From Prochlorococcus sp. AG-363-O16 (lineage in GTDB: Bacteria; Cyanobacteriota; Cyanobacteriia; PCC-6307; Cyanobiaceae): a stretch of 64,000 nt of DNA. The notes under the pieces are model-generated. The model ran no database searches and was not told where the DNA came from. It saw nothing but the letters and a program-made list of their open reading frames with translations. Positions 32,928 to 42,257 of the stretch are shown piece after piece; position 1 is the first letter of the stretch, and each line of letters begins with the position of its first letter. The stretch covers positions 62,001 through 126,000 of the forward strand of contig QCGA01000001.1 in the NCBI GenBank assembly GCA_003280095.1, given 5' to 3'. Both the position numbers and the translations under genes were made by a program.

Positions 32928-33758
32928 TTATTTCAAATAATTGGTTGTAATTTGCTTTAAAAAGGAGTTATCAATATTGAACTTTTCAGCTTGCGGGATC
33001 AAGTGAGTTGCTTTGGCTGCTATTTCCAAGTTTGTTGTAGCCTCGTTCCAATTCAACCATTTTTCTACGTACCAGGTTTGAGAAGGAATGGAGTCTTTGA
33101 TCGCCTCCGAAAAGTTTATTGCAGCTAAATGCTTATATAGCATAGTCTTAGGATTCAAACAGAATCCAAAATTATAATTTTGAATAATATTACTTTGAAA
33201 TTTAAGCTTTTCATTATAAGTACCAAATCCAGTGTGGAGGTTTTTAATATCCTTATACATCCAAACCATAGGGCCAATTCTATTTCGCTGAGGTACTCTC
33301 CAATTGAGATCTTTCCAGATTTCGATCTGAGTACAACCTAAACAAGGTAATTGTTTATTATTGTCTAATTGAAAAAATAGTTTCTTCAAATCACCTTTCT
33401 TGAAGACCATGTCAGGTTCTATAAACAATATTTTTTCAGGTATGATCGAAATTCTATCAACACAATATTCTAAGTATTTTTTATATTGGTTTAAGGGGGT
33501 ATTAACCTCTTTCCTAAAATAATCAACTTTGTGATTTGATGAATAGTATTTATCCATAAATGATTTGACATCCTCATGAAGAGCTGGCATAGTTATTGTT
33601 TTTCCTAAATATTTTACTGTCTCTTTTTTTACCCAAGGATCTAATGAATATATGACTACAACTAGATCTACTTCATCTATTATTGAGTCTATTGATTGTC
33701 TGAGAAAATCCAACCCATAATGAATCCTATAAATTGCGATATTTAGCGAATTAGTCAT
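32928..33758 (-). CDS. glycosyltransferase-like protein
   Basis: GT-A-like layout: ILFIEPDMVFKKGDL. Confidence 0.5.
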   Translation of the reverse strand: MTNSLNIAIYRIHYGLDFLRQSIDSIIDEVDLVVVIYSLDPWVKKETVKYLGKTITMPALHEDVKSFMDKYYSSNHKVDYFRKEVNTPLNQYKKYLEYCVDRISIIPEKILFIEPDMVFKKGDLKKLFFQLDNNKQLPCLGCTQIEIWKDLNWRVPQRNRIGPMVWMYKDIKNLHTGFGTYNEKLKFQSNIIQNYNFGFCLNPKTMLYKHLAAINFSEAIKDSIPSQTWYVEKWLNWNEATTNLEIAAKATHLIPQAEKFNIDNSFLKQITTNYLK

Positions 33759-33906
33759 CTTTTAGATTGAAGGATAAATCTCGTTAGGTTCTTGAAGTAT
33801 TAAGTCTAATAGTCTATCTAGATATGTTAGGTTCTCATTCTAATTAGAAACAGAATTTATAGAACCCGAAGAGTTTTAATTGTATCGATTATTTAATTAA
33901 GTACCT

Positions 33907-34647
33907 TTAACCTATTTGGCTATTCTTCAATCCTTTTAAGGGTGACATTTTGGCTAATAATTTTGCCGCAGCCTCTTTTCTCATGTATGCAGTATCGATG
34001 AATATCTTCCTATCTAAAATTAAAGTTTGACCTTCTGGTTTTAATCTTGCTCGATATGTTGTTTCATCAGCCTCCATCTTGGCTAATGTGTAATGCAAAT
34101 GTTCGTTAATTATATAAGGGATAAAATGTTCCCTCTTAATTTTGGAAGCTATATCGAAAATCCAAGTATCATTAAAAGCAAAATGAAAGTGGCCAGGAGT
34201 GAAATATCCTAGAGTCTCATACCATTCCTTTGAAACGATTGGGAAAGCACAATGATTTGGACCTTTATTTAGATCTTCAAACCACATGCAAAAGATTCTA
34301 TCTGGAAATTTTAATACCTCTAGTTCTAATAAATCATCCCATCCGACTGTCCTGTAAACCATGTCATCATTACCCATGATTAATATGTCTGCCTTATCCT
34401 CTATTGCCTTCTTGGCTATTACATTCCAAGATATTGATACAGACTGTGGCGGGCCAATAACTAGATGATTATTATCAGGGAATAAAATAGCCTCTTTTTT
34501 ATAGCTATTTATTTTAAGATCATCATTATCCACATATGTATAAGTCAATACTCTTGAAGTTTCATTTGCAAGTGAATGAACTGACTTAACAAAAGAACTT
34601 AATTTCTCTGGCCGGCCCCTTGAAGGAGTTAAAATGGCAATTCTCAT
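33907..34647 (-). CDS. glycosyltransferase-like protein
   Basis: AILTPSRGRPEKL N-terminus, ILIMGNDDMVYRT (DxD-like). Confidence 0.65.
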   Translation of the reverse strand: MRIAILTPSRGRPEKLSSFVKSVHSLANETSRVLTYTYVDNDDLKINSYKKEAILFPDNNHLVIGPPQSVSISWNVIAKKAIEDKADILIMGNDDMVYRTVGWDDLLELEVLKFPDRIFCMWFEDLNKGPNHCAFPIVSKEWYETLGYFTPGHFHFAFNDTWIFDIASKIKREHFIPYIINEHLHYTLAKMEADETTYRARLKPEGQTLILDRKIFIDTAYMRKEAAAKLLAKMSPLKGLKNSQIG

Positions 34648-34823
34648 AGCTAGGTTTTATTGTTCACGTAAAATGAATTTCAAATTTAAAACAATCATAT
34701 ATTAAACCACCTCACCCACTAAAAGCATAGAATAAGACTTGTATTTTTAGAAGCTATACAGATTTGGTTACTAACCAATCAGAGTCATTAGCTTAGGATG
34801 GTGAATGACTTGAGCGACTCGAA

Positions 34824-36059
34824 TTGATCAAGGTTGGCTTTATTGGTGTAGGAAAGCTTGGCAAGGATGCTGCTGAAGTAATTTCCGAGTTTTATGACGT
34901 CACTGGTTACGACATTAGACCCGTGGAAACTCCAATAAAAATGGAGGCCACCCTCTCAAAGTGTGTAAAAGGTAAAGATATTATATTTGTTGCTGTACCA
35001 ACTCCTCACCACCCTAATTACGATGGCCGATCTGCAACTAGCCATCTACCTCCAAGAGACTTTGACTATTCAATAGCCATTGATGTAATTAAGGAAATTG
35101 ATAAGAGAGTAGATAATGAATCTCTAATAGTTCTGATTTCAACAGTCTTACCTGGTACTGTTCGCCGAGATATATCTCCTTTGATAAAAAATTCTAGATT
35201 CATCTACAATCCTTACTTAATAGCTCAAGGAACCGTTAAATGGGATATGAAAAATCCAGAAATGATAATGATAGGTACTCAGGATGGATCCAAAACTGGC
35301 GATGCTGAATTACTATCTAATTTCTATCAACCAATTTTGGCTAAAAAAACTAGAGTTGAAATAGGAACTTGGGAAGAAGTTGAAAGCATGAAGATATTTT
35401 ACAACACTTTTATAACTGCCAAATTATGTTTAGTAAATATGATTCAAGACACTGCCATGTCTCTTGGCCATATGAACGTTGACAAAGTCACAGAAGCTTT
35501 AAAAAATTCTACCGATAGAATCATGGGTCCAAAATATATGAGCGCAGGCTTAGGTGATGGAGGTGGATGCCATCCAAGGGACAATATCGCATTGAGAGAA
35601 TTTTCAAGGCGTTACAACTTAGGTTATGATTTATTTGACTCTATTATGAAATCTAGAGAACAACAAGCCTTGAACATCGCAAAATTTATGCGAAAAATAG
35701 GGATTAGAACAGAAGAAACAATATGTATTTTAGGGTCAGGATTTAAGGCTGGAGTGAATCAGTTAGAAGGATCTCCTTCTTTACTTGTTGGGCATTACCT
35801 CGAACAATTAGGCTATAAAGTAGAGTATGATCTAATTCAATTAAGAAATGGAGAAGTTGTGGAGAATGAAAACATTTTGAACAATGAATTATTGACAGTA
35901 TTTTTGTTAGGGTGGCCTGAACATTTTCAGTCTTGGCCATTCCCACTAGGGTCCACGATAGTAGATGTATGGAGAAGTTTTAAACCAGTAAAAGGTCTAA
36001 AAGTCTATCATTATGGTAATACTAGAAACAATCAATCATGCTTGATTTCTGACAATTAA
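34824..36059 (+). CDS. UDP-glucose/GDP-mannose dehydrogenase family protein (TTG start)
   Basis: GFIGVGKLG Rossmann, VAVPTP, STVLPGT, catalytic-Cys motif GDGGGCHPRDN. Confidence 0.82.
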   Translation: MIKVGFIGVGKLGKDAAEVISEFYDVTGYDIRPVETPIKMEATLSKCVKGKDIIFVAVPTPHHPNYDGRSATSHLPPRDFDYSIAIDVIKEIDKRVDNESLIVLISTVLPGTVRRDISPLIKNSRFIYNPYLIAQGTVKWDMKNPEMIMIGTQDGSKTGDAELLSNFYQPILAKKTRVEIGTWEEVESMKIFYNTFITAKLCLVNMIQDTAMSLGHMNVDKVTEALKNSTDRIMGPKYMSAGLGDGGGCHPRDNIALREFSRRYNLGYDLFDSIMKSREQQALNIAKFMRKIGIRTEETICILGSGFKAGVNQLEGSPSLLVGHYLEQLGYKVEYDLIQLRNGEVVENENILNNELLTVFLLGWPEHFQSWPFPLGSTIVDVWRSFKPVKGLKVYHYGNTRNNQSCLISDN

Positions 36060-36060
36060 A

Positions 36061-36981
36061 TTATTTATTTAATCCTTTAGGTATAAACAGAAGAGGATTA
36101 CCTTCTTTCTTTAGATTGGCTATGGAAGATGTAGACAAGTCAATCCAATCAATTGATTTGAAAAATTTCTCATCTATCAAATTTTTAAGATCATTATATG
36201 CAAATAACAGGGACAATTGGTCTCCATAGTAAAAACTAAACAGTCTCCTATCAAGCGGTTCATTTGTATTTTCCTCAATTGAATAATACTTGAATAACCA
36301 TAAAAACAGCTGAGTCAACTCACAGGGTGCAAAGCATGAAAATCCAGCTTTAATTACTTTATGAGGAAAGGCCAATTTTATCCTGTCAGGTGACTTTAGA
36401 GTTGTACCTGATAAGGAGATTTTGAATTTATCTGGAATACTTGACGACATACTATCCCAAGATAGCAACATAGGGTGATTGCCATAAACTCTTTTAATCT
36501 CTGTATCAAAGTCTGCAAAAACAATCGTATCGAAATCCATAACATAAGCTGCATTATCTTTTATCAATGAACCTTGAGCCCAGCAATTAGTTAATTTCCA
36601 TATCTTAGAAAGTAAGATATATCTTGCAGACCTTATAAAGTTAATTTGATAATATTTAATTGTTTCTTCGCAATAATCTTGATTTTCCAACCAGGTGACA
36701 AGATCGCGAGATGAAAATCCAAAAAGAATGACCTTTCTAAGGTTATATTTATTCTTAAGTTCATCTAATTTATCATCAGAGAATCTGATGTGATTATTAT
36801 CAAAGAAAATCCCACAAAAATAAGGCAACTTGCTGTTTGACTTTTCGTAGTCAGTTAGATAATCGATGTTTTTCTTCAGGTAACAATAGTCGCATGTCGC
36901 TAGAATGAATCTATTCTTCTCACAACCTTCAGGAAAGGTATTCGGGAAATTTATAAATTCTGGGGAAATCTGATAATTCAA
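36061..36981 (-). CDS. hypothetical, possible nucleotide-diphospho-sugar transferase-like
   Basis: Long ORF in glycan cluster; VMDFDTIVFADFDTE. Confidence 0.5.
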   Translation of the reverse strand: MNYQISPEFINFPNTFPEGCEKNRFILATCDYCYLKKNIDYLTDYEKSNSKLPYFCGIFFDNNHIRFSDDKLDELKNKYNLRKVILFGFSSRDLVTWLENQDYCEETIKYYQINFIRSARYILLSKIWKLTNCWAQGSLIKDNAAYVMDFDTIVFADFDTEIKRVYGNHPMLLSWDSMSSSIPDKFKISLSGTTLKSPDRIKLAFPHKVIKAGFSCFAPCELTQLFLWLFKYYSIEENTNEPLDRRLFSFYYGDQLSLLFAYNDLKNLIDEKFFKSIDWIDLSTSSIANLKKEGNPLLFIPKGLNK

Positions 36982-37373
36982 GACTAAACTCCCTCAATAT
37001 AAAATCTATTCTTATAGCTATCTAAAATATTATCAGAGAACGTCTGAATGCACACATCAAAGATAGTGTAATTATTAATTATATTGTGCGCTGCAAATAA
37101 TCTATTCATAATTTACCTTGTTTGAGTCAATTAACGTATTTGTAAAATTACCAAGACTAAATTTTTCTGATCTCGGCTCTACACCATCAACAAATTAATG
37201 GCTTAGTTGCTGCAAGGTAACCTCAATAAAGAGAGTAGCAATCAGTCGAACATTAATAGGTTATGTGCTTTCAACCAATTTCGCAAACTTCTCCGCATAC
37301 TCCTTGTTCAATTCCCAAAGTGTCGTCCCGGGTCTAAATTCTTTCTTCCTAGTAGGGCCTTGACATCTAATCC

Positions 37374-37424
37374 CTTGCAATAAAAGAGGGGACCTTCCAA
37401 TCCCCATGAGTCATTTGGGTGATA
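37374..37424. repeat. att-like repeat, left (partial tmRNA terminator copy)
   Basis: Aligns without gaps to 56334-56384, 46/51 identical by eye. Confidence 0.88.
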
Positions 37425-37529
37425 CAGATGACTATGGATTAATCGTATCCTTGGATCTTGCTTATAAGCCCGTTATAGCAAAGAGTTTCTGAAAGCATTC
37501 GGTTGCCTGTTAAAGCTTGCGAAAGTATA

Positions 37530-37551
37530 TTTGTCCTAAAATTTGTCCTAA
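37530..37551. repeat. two TTTGTCCTAA iterons, 12-bp period
   Basis: TTTGTCCTAA at 37530 and 37542. Confidence 0.75.
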
Positions 37552-37554
37552 ATT

Positions 37555-38754
37555 GTGAGTTGGGAAGAAGGCTTTAAAAATGCTGTAAGACAGGGGAGAA
37601 GAGGATGGAATGTCGCGAATAACAATGGACGCATGCAGCTCAAGCTAAGAGGCAAGTTTCTTCCTCTTGCGCCACAAACAGCGAATCTTCCCTTTCCTTG
37701 GCATCCCAATAAACAGGCAGATGCTCTGTTGTTAATCAATAGGGTCTATGGGCCTGTTATGGATCGGAAGCAGTCTCTTAAACAAGCAATTATTGATGTA
37801 TTGGGGCAAAGCGATCAAAAAGCTCATTTGGTTCTGAAGGGATGGCCACAAATCGCTGAAAGTCTCAGGGTGCTTCGAATGGAAGGTGTGAATCAGATAC
37901 TGCCAACTACTTGGCGTGACAACTGGGAGCCTTATATCAATCACGCTTTAGAAGTTCTCGCAACTAGAAATCAGCCTTCAGATGGGCATGAGTTGCTTCA
38001 AAAGTGCTTGATGAACTGGCAAGGAAGACCCTCAAGTCGAGCTGCTTGTTGTCTGGCGCTTAAGAATTTCACCGAGCATGCGGTTGTGCGGCACAACATG
38101 CCCAGTAGTTGGCTTATTACTCAGACCAGCATCAAGGAATTAAGAGGACGGAAACCTGAGAAGCGTATTAAGGCAACTCTTACTGACTCTGAGTGCTTGG
38201 CTCTAATTGAAGGAATCAATAATCGCAATCCAGCTTGGGCAAATGTTTTGCGTTTAATGGTTCAATTTGGTTTAAGGCCTATTGAGTTGCAGTATTTGAC
38301 TCTGAGAGAAGACCACAATGGTGAGTCGCGTTTGTGGTGCTCATACAGGAAAGTTTCTGGTCCTAACAAGTGTGAGCCTCGGTTTTTGATGAGTTCTCCA
38401 TTGTTGGATTCACAAGGAGTGAAGGTTGAGTGGAACTTGATCTCCTCCTACCCATTGCTCGAATTACCTCTAGGAAAAGATGGAAATCGGAGAAAATTAA
38501 ATGGTCACTACGTTGAGGTCTTTCTGAAAACACAGCCTGAGTGGATCAAGCTCAAAAAAGAGTATGAGCAGCGGGGTGAGTGGTTGAGGCCTTATACCTT
38601 CAGGGATACATACAGCGTGCGTTGTCATCGGCTCCGATTTGAAACTGCTCAAATTTGCCGAGCGATGGGTCATGGTTTAGCAGCGCATAGCAGGGCTTAT
38701 CGATCAGCAACTGATCAGACCATGTTCGAAGCATTCGATCAGCTTTCTGCCTGA
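37555..38754 (+). CDS. tyrosine recombinase/integrase
   Basis: Catalytic-domain pattern: MVQFGLRPIELQYL, YTFRDTYSVR, RAMGHGLAAHSRAY. Confidence 0.9.
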   Translation: MSWEEGFKNAVRQGRRGWNVANNNGRMQLKLRGKFLPLAPQTANLPFPWHPNKQADALLLINRVYGPVMDRKQSLKQAIIDVLGQSDQKAHLVLKGWPQIAESLRVLRMEGVNQILPTTWRDNWEPYINHALEVLATRNQPSDGHELLQKCLMNWQGRPSSRAACCLALKNFTEHAVVRHNMPSSWLITQTSIKELRGRKPEKRIKATLTDSECLALIEGINNRNPAWANVLRLMVQFGLRPIELQYLTLREDHNGESRLWCSYRKVSGPNKCEPRFLMSSPLLDSQGVKVEWNLISSYPLLELPLGKDGNRRKLNGHYVEVFLKTQPEWIKLKKEYEQRGEWLRPYTFRDTYSVRCHRLRFETAQICRAMGHGLAAHSRAYRSATDQTMFEAFDQLSA

Positions 38755-39096
38755 AAGTGATATGACGATCAGAGTTTTAGAGCTAGCTGAGCAGCTCAAA
38801 GTTGGCATTAACCTATGAGATAAAAAACGCAAAATCTAGATTTTTATACATATTTGCTACCCAAGAAAGCTTGGGTGAAGTTTGGGTAAATCTCCACGAT
38901 TCGCTGAGAGTGGTTGCCATCACCTAAAGGTAACTTTTCATTAGTCAGTAGCTAGGTTCCTGTTGAGCCATGGGATCTCAGCGAAAATGGGTGGTTTGAA
39001 TAAACCTTCGAGACCAAAGCCTTAATCATTTCTATTCTTGCTCAGTTGACTTTTTTCTGCTTTTTGAAACCTGTAAATCTGAAATTGCAAGAAAAA

Positions 39097-39117
39097 GGGG
39101 CCCTCTTAGGCCCCTCT
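39097..39117. terminator. hairpin terminator
   Basis: AGGGGCC-CTCTTA-GGCCCCT. Confidence 0.7.
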
Positions 39118-39159
39118 AGACGTCTTTAGTGATCCCCATCACTCAGCTAATCGAAAGGA

Positions 39160-39453
39160 TTAAGTCTTAACAGCGCACTTTTCAGTCTCTTCAGTAGCGA
39201 GCGCAGCTTTTTTTTCTGCTGGGGCTAACGATTTGAGTTCTTCTTGAAGCTCATGCTCTCGCTCATCGATGATTTTGATACGAGACTGATAGTTCTCTTC
39301 CAGCATCTTGCGAGAAGCTTCAAGATTGTCGAGTTCCTCTTGCCGTTGCTTAAGCTTGATCTCTTCTAGTTGGCTATCAGAGACCACATAAACAGTCCTC
39401 ATTGGAGAAAAAAATGAGTCGGCAAGAACGGTACCGAATAAAGATGAATACAT
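39160..39453 (-). CDS. coiled-coil hypothetical protein (start may be internal Met)
   Basis: Heptad-like KLKQRQEELDNLEASRKMLEENYQSRIKIIDEREHELQEEL. Confidence 0.6.
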   Translation of the reverse strand: MYSSLFGTVLADSFFSPMRTVYVVSDSQLEEIKLKQRQEELDNLEASRKMLEENYQSRIKIIDEREHELQEELKSLAPAEKKAALATEETEKCAVKT

Positions 39454-39661
39454 GATGTTTTGTGCGGGAACACCATTACTTTGCCTCTAGTTTCAACAAG
39501 AACTAATGTTGTAAACCGAAGAAATCTATACGGTAAATATCACCTGATTCGGTTAATAATACTATAGATAGTAAGAACCGTAAAGCCTAAATGCTTGGGT
39601 AAAAACCCTATATGAAATTCACTTAAATGTGTTATAAATGAATTAGCCGAATAGGAGGATT

Positions 39662-39820
39662 ATGAAACTAAGAACTCCTTTTACTGTTGTTGCAAATCCA
39701 CTGAGAGATCTTGACCATATCCACGATTTTAATTACAAGTTACCCAATGAAAATGATTTTTGGGAGCAAGAATGTAAGCTTCACCCCACTAAATCTACTT
39801 GTAGACTTTATGAAGTGTAG
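39662..39820 (+). CDS. 52-aa protein with CP12-C-terminus-like motif
   Basis: MKLRTPFTVVANPLRDLDHIHDFNYKLPNENDFWEQECKLHPTKSTCRLYEV; Cx3Px4Cx2Y spacing equals host CP12 tail. Confidence 0.65.
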   Translation: MKLRTPFTVVANPLRDLDHIHDFNYKLPNENDFWEQECKLHPTKSTCRLYEV

Positions 39821-39849
39821 ACAGGATTCTTTGCCGTTATTTAGGAGAT

Positions 39850-40752
39850 TTGCATACAGAAGCTAAGCATGTGAAGTCTAGAGAAACTCTTAGGACCGAT
39901 GCACCTATTGACCATGCAGGCAAAGGAGAGAATTTTGCTCCTACTGATTTATTGGCTACAGCTGTAGGGACTTGTTTCCTTACAGTGATGGGAATCACTG
40001 CCAAAGAAAAAGGGTGGAAATTAGATGAAATAACAGTTGCAATTGATAAGAAGATGACAACTCAGGGTCCTCGCAAGATTAGATCTTTATTACTTCAAAT
40101 TGATATGCCAACTAATTTAGGAGCTGATCAATTAAAGGTCCTTCAAAAGGTAACGAAAGACTGTCCTGTTTTGAGAAACTTAAATGACTCAATAAAAATA
40201 AAAGTCAAGTGGAATCAATTAAAACAGAAAAAAAAGACTTCTCTGAATTTTGTCGCTACTAATGTCTTTCGTGAAACTCCTGATGTCACGTTCTTTGATG
40301 CAGTAGTCAACGGCTCTAATGGATCTGATGTGGTGATTCATCACGGAGCTGCAATTTCTCCTCCTAACGACAAAGAATTTGAGCAGTATTACGTTCATCA
40401 CCATCAGATTGATCACAACTTAGTTTTAGAAGGAAGCCGCACTTTTACTCTCCTCAACCCTGCATGGGATGAGCCTCATCACGTTATTTACCTCAATCCA
40501 AAAATGGGTGCTCTTCAAATACCTATTGGGACTTATCACCAATCTGTTTCAGGGACAGAGGGCAGCATGGTATTGAACCAAGCAGTAAGAGATAAGGATT
40601 TTGATCCAAGTAAGGAATTTATTCCTGTCAGTTTGCGGGATAGGACTGATTTGAGAAAAGCAAAAGCAGCTGAGCCTGTTTATTGGATTTGGGATGATGG
40701 AAGAATCAGAAGATTGAAAGTACGTCGTGCTAGCAAAGCTAATATTTTTTGA
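39850..40752 (+). CDS. OsmC-like domain fused to cupin domain
   Basis: OsmC: DAPIDHAGKGENFAPTDLLATAVGTCFLTVMGI; cupin: HHHQIDHNLVLEGSRTF...GALQIPIGTYHQSV; OsmC homology extends upstream of 39850. Confidence 0.8.
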   Translation: MHTEAKHVKSRETLRTDAPIDHAGKGENFAPTDLLATAVGTCFLTVMGITAKEKGWKLDEITVAIDKKMTTQGPRKIRSLLLQIDMPTNLGADQLKVLQKVTKDCPVLRNLNDSIKIKVKWNQLKQKKKTSLNFVATNVFRETPDVTFFDAVVNGSNGSDVVIHHGAAISPPNDKEFEQYYVHHHQIDHNLVLEGSRTFTLLNPAWDEPHHVIYLNPKMGALQIPIGTYHQSVSGTEGSMVLNQAVRDKDFDPSKEFIPVSLRDRTDLRKAKAAEPVYWIWDDGRIRRLKVRRASKANIF

Positions 40753-40849
40753 AAAAGAAACGCTGCTCCAAAAGTCCGTTAGATATTCCGTTTTCAAGGT
40801 GCGTATTCAAAGAGAGAAAGTATTGCTATCAAGCTAAGAGCAACCTGAA

Positions 40850-41173
40850 TTGATAATGCAGCACTATCTAATCGCGTGGGAATTTCCAACAGTTGAAGGT
40901 GCATGGTCTTCTTCTCCAGGCTTCGCCGACTACATCAACTCTGGTGCTCCTGGAGACAAGTTCGATGGCTTTGAGCTGAAGTATCGAGTTTGCGAACCCA
41001 TCAGCGGCAGCGGTGTTGCAATAGCAATAGCTACTGACATCGGTAAAGTCTGGGCCCATCTTGGACCTTGGATCAAGGAATACGGCATCCAGTTTGAGGT
41101 CACAGCTGTTGTATCAGATGCCGAATTTGCTGCCATGTGGCCAGGAGTTTCTGCTGCAGCATCTGTCGAATGA
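40850..41173 (+). CDS. DUF3303-like protein
   Basis: MQHYLIAWEFPTVEGA... with AAMWPG. Confidence 0.7.
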   Translation: MIMQHYLIAWEFPTVEGAWSSSPGFADYINSGAPGDKFDGFELKYRVCEPISGSGVAIAIATDIGKVWAHLGPWIKEYGIQFEVTAVVSDAEFAAMWPGVSAAASVE

Positions 41174-41582
41174 ATAGAGATAACCAAAGCGCCCTAAGTA
41201 GCTAGTCTCCAAGAGATTGACAGTCGACTTTCAAGGGGCCAACTAGGTCCCTTTTTAATCATGCCTATCAACAAACCAATTCCTGATTCTGTTATTCGCT
41301 TTTGGCAAAAGCAGTTTCAAAAGATCAGAGAAATCATCGTTAGACCTCCTAGTAAATAGAAAAGGACTTGTTGTTGTTTGATGGTTTTGATTAGTGCCTC
41401 TTTCCGAGCATTTAAAAACGGTGCCATCGCCACCCTCTGTAAGTCGCAATGATTAGCAATTTCATATCCCTCATTGCTACGCCTAAAAGGAGGGAAAGTT
41501 AGATTGTTCTGAGGTTAAAACTAAAACGGTTATCGTTTTCATTATTTGATAGATTTTCTCTTTACCTGTCATTGTTCCAAGA

Positions 41583-41687
41583 ATGAGTCAGACTTTGAAT
41601 TACACCCTCTATGACGTTGGCAGTGATAAAACGCACTTCCTTACCGCCGGCAGTCAAACCAAAACTAAAGGGATGGGATTCGCCTAA
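41583..41687 (+). CDS. candidate 34-aa small protein
   Basis: MSQTLNYTLYDVGSDKTHFLTAGSQTKTKGMGFA; palindrome 44 bp upstream. Confidence 0.3.
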   Translation: MSQTLNYTLYDVGSDKTHFLTAGSQTKTKGMGFA

Positions 41688-41720
41688 AAACCTTCCTTAT
41701 TTACCTAAGACCGACATTAC

Positions 41721-41755
41721 ATCAATAAAACTTGATTAAATCAACAATATTTGAT
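41721..41755. promoter_or_regulatory. two tandem ATCAA-N6-TTGAT operators (ArsR-type)
   Basis: Exact at 41721-41736 and 41740-41755. Confidence 0.75.
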
Positions 41756-41836
41756 TAGAGTAGGGAGGTCATACTTCTAGGTCAATGATCTTCGCAAAGA
41801 AGGCTTTCATTCAGTTATTAGTTTGAGTCTGTCGTA

Positions 41837-42013
41837 ATGAATAATAAATTCAAATATCTACAAGATCAAGATGTCCAAGCTCTTATACAAGCAATAGATA
41901 AAGCAGTCTTGCAATATTGTGATGAAAAGACTATCTCTGGTGAAACAGCTTGGGCTTTAATACAAGGATTAAGTGATGTACGTCTTGAGCAATTTCGAGA
42001 TTCAATTGATTGA
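41837..42013 (+). CDS. candidate 58-aa small acidic protein
   Basis: MNNKFKYLQDQDVQALIQAIDKAVLQYCDEKTISGETAWALIQGLSDVRLEQFRDSID; more protein-like than the antisense ORF 41866-42078. Confidence 0.6.
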   Translation: MNNKFKYLQDQDVQALIQAIDKAVLQYCDEKTISGETAWALIQGLSDVRLEQFRDSID

Positions 42014-42257
42014 TAAATATAGACAATTAGATTCTGAAAGAACAGTGCAGAAATATCTCTTTTATGTTGATGATTCAATGCTAACGGGAAATACCATTTC
42101 TGTTACTGTTCATAACACTTGTTCTATTGTTAATTCCTTGGGTGGTTGATGTAATAAGGGTACAGGTGCCCAACTTGTAAATAGGTAGGATTCGTTAACC
42201 AGCCATTGACTTATAATCCTAACTATAACCTCTAATCAAATTTAAATGGAGTGAGCA

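Noticed and set aside
38774-38786. GTTTTAGAGCTAG identical to the start of the Cas9 sgRNA scaffold/crRNA repeat
   Set aside because: Only 13 nt match; sequence diverges at once, no repeat array, no cas genes or tracrRNA; chance in AT-rich intergenic DNA.
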